Assembly (NCBI RefSeq): GCF_041477585.1
Contig: NZ_JBGNYA010000001.1
Span: 62,001-126,000 of the forward strand
DNA from: Halobellus sp. MBLA0158
Lineage (GTDB): Archaea > Halobacteriota > Halobacteria > Halobacteriales > Haloferacaceae
Direction of reading: 5' to 3'
Length of the DNA stretch: 64,000 bases
Shown: piece after piece, positions 63,625-64,000 of the stretch
Position numbering within the stretch: position 1 is the stretch's first letter
How the letters are laid out: every line of letters begins with the position of its first letter
Made by a program: the position numbers and the translations under genes
The notes under the pieces: generated by a model
Told to the model about the DNA's origin: nothing
Databases searched by the model: none
What the model saw: only the letters and a program-made list of their open reading frames with translations

Positions 63625-63990
63625 ATGGAGACGGACTGGCGCGCGGTGGGGATCGGGTTCGTGGTGATGATCGTCGGATCGATCGCCGGGATCGCCATCC
63701 CGCCGATCGGACAGCTCGGCGCCGGGTTCCTCGGCGGCGTCGCCGCGGGCTATCTCGCCGGCGGCGGGATCGGCAACGGCGCGTGGAACGGCCTGCTCGC
63801 GGGGTCGATCTCGGGGATCGTCGTCTCCGTCCTGATCGGGCTGATCGGCGGCCTGATCGGGCTGGCTGGCGGCCCGCTCGGCGGACTGCTCGGCGGGGCC
63901 GGCGCGTTCCTCGTCGGCATCGTCGTCACGGTTCTGTTCGCGCTCGACAGCGCCATCGGCGGCGCGATCGGCGGGTTCGTCGCCGACTGA
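63625..63990 (+). CDS. DUF5518 family membrane protein
   Basis: A 121-residue glycine-rich membrane protein METDWRAVGIGFVVMIVGSI. Four hydrophobic segments with GxxxG-type packing (AGFLGGVAAGYLAGGGIGNG, GLLAGSISGIVVSVLIGLIG, LGGLLGGAGAFLVGIVVTVL, IGGAIGGFVAD) fit the haloarchaeal DUF5518 family, of unknown function. A TTTTAG box about 25-30 bp before the ATG supports the start. The stop is close to the window end, and the last 10 bases are non-coding. Confidence 0.85.
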   Translation: METDWRAVGIGFVVMIVGSIAGIAIPPIGQLGAGFLGGVAAGYLAGGGIGNGAWNGLLAGSISGIVVSVLIGLIGGLIGLAGGPLGGLLGGAGAFLVGIVVTVLFALDSAIGGAIGGFVAD

Positions 63991-64000
63991 GCCGACAGCC

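Overview
The window is chromosomal DNA from a high-GC halophilic archaeon (class Halobacteria). The evidence is a GC content of about two thirds or more, very acidic proteins, many haloarchaea-specific families (DUF5812, DUF4112, DUF5787, DUF5611, DUF5518, the archaeal SepF), Tat/lipobox signal peptides, archaeosine and m1-pseudouridine tRNA-modification enzymes, a SAMP-type ubiquitin-like modifier, and TATA-like TTTA boxes about 25 bp upstream of probably leaderless start codons. The genus cannot be fixed from the sequence alone. No insertion sequence, CRISPR array, prophage or rRNA was seen, and no gap between genes exceeds 300 bp. It reads as core chromosome.

Layout. 1-5 kb: phosphoglucose isomerase (partial), a small membrane protein, DUF5812 and the secF-secD export pair. 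5-13 kb: RNase HII with Pus10, DUF4112, an ABC-2 exporter, an S49 (SppA-like) protease with a DUF4350 partner, TrmY with a CHY zinc-finger protein, and tRNA-Pro(CGG). 13-19 kb: membrane proteins, a VOC protein, an arylsulfotransferase-like propeller, NUDIX, a CPBP protease and HtpX. 19-31 kb: the archaeosine genes tgtA and arcS, a nitrilase-family enzyme, a SAMP gene cluster, a PUA protein, sepF and uvrA. 31-38 kb: a beta-propeller protein, a geranylgeranyl reductase, a two-gene KaiC-like ATPase / LOV-histidine-kinase operon and a YgfZ-type folate-binding protein. 38-50 kb: zinc-ribbon and DUF proteins, Usp, ROK glucokinase, NifU, DoxX, a sensor kinase, MBL hydrolase, lipoproteins, an AAA ATPase with a His-rich tail and a thiolase. 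50-64 kb: antiporter, acyl-CoA synthetase, AzlC/AzlD, RNase R, a Cache-PAS sensor kinase, rhomboid, DUF389, SIMPL lipoprotein, Nog1 and DUF5518.

Functional themes. RNA maturation is strongly represented: Pus10 makes the pseudouridine that TrmY methylates, TgtA and ArcS make archaeosine, and RNase R, a PUA protein and Nog1 are also present. Protein export and membrane quality control (SecDF, SppA, HtpX, CPBP, rhomboid) form a second theme. Signal transduction (three histidine kinases, one with an intact LOV photosensor beside a double-domain KaiC) is the third.

The most unusual content is non-coding. Three copies of an approximately 85-nt element, each with its own TTTATA-like box at an identical distance, lie at 19.5, 30.6 and 60.2 kb. 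They share a hairpin whose loop can pair with a downstream strand, and both helices show compensatory base changes. I do not recognise this as a known RNA family. The KaiC/LOV operon with an inverted repeat around its promoter is the second highlight.
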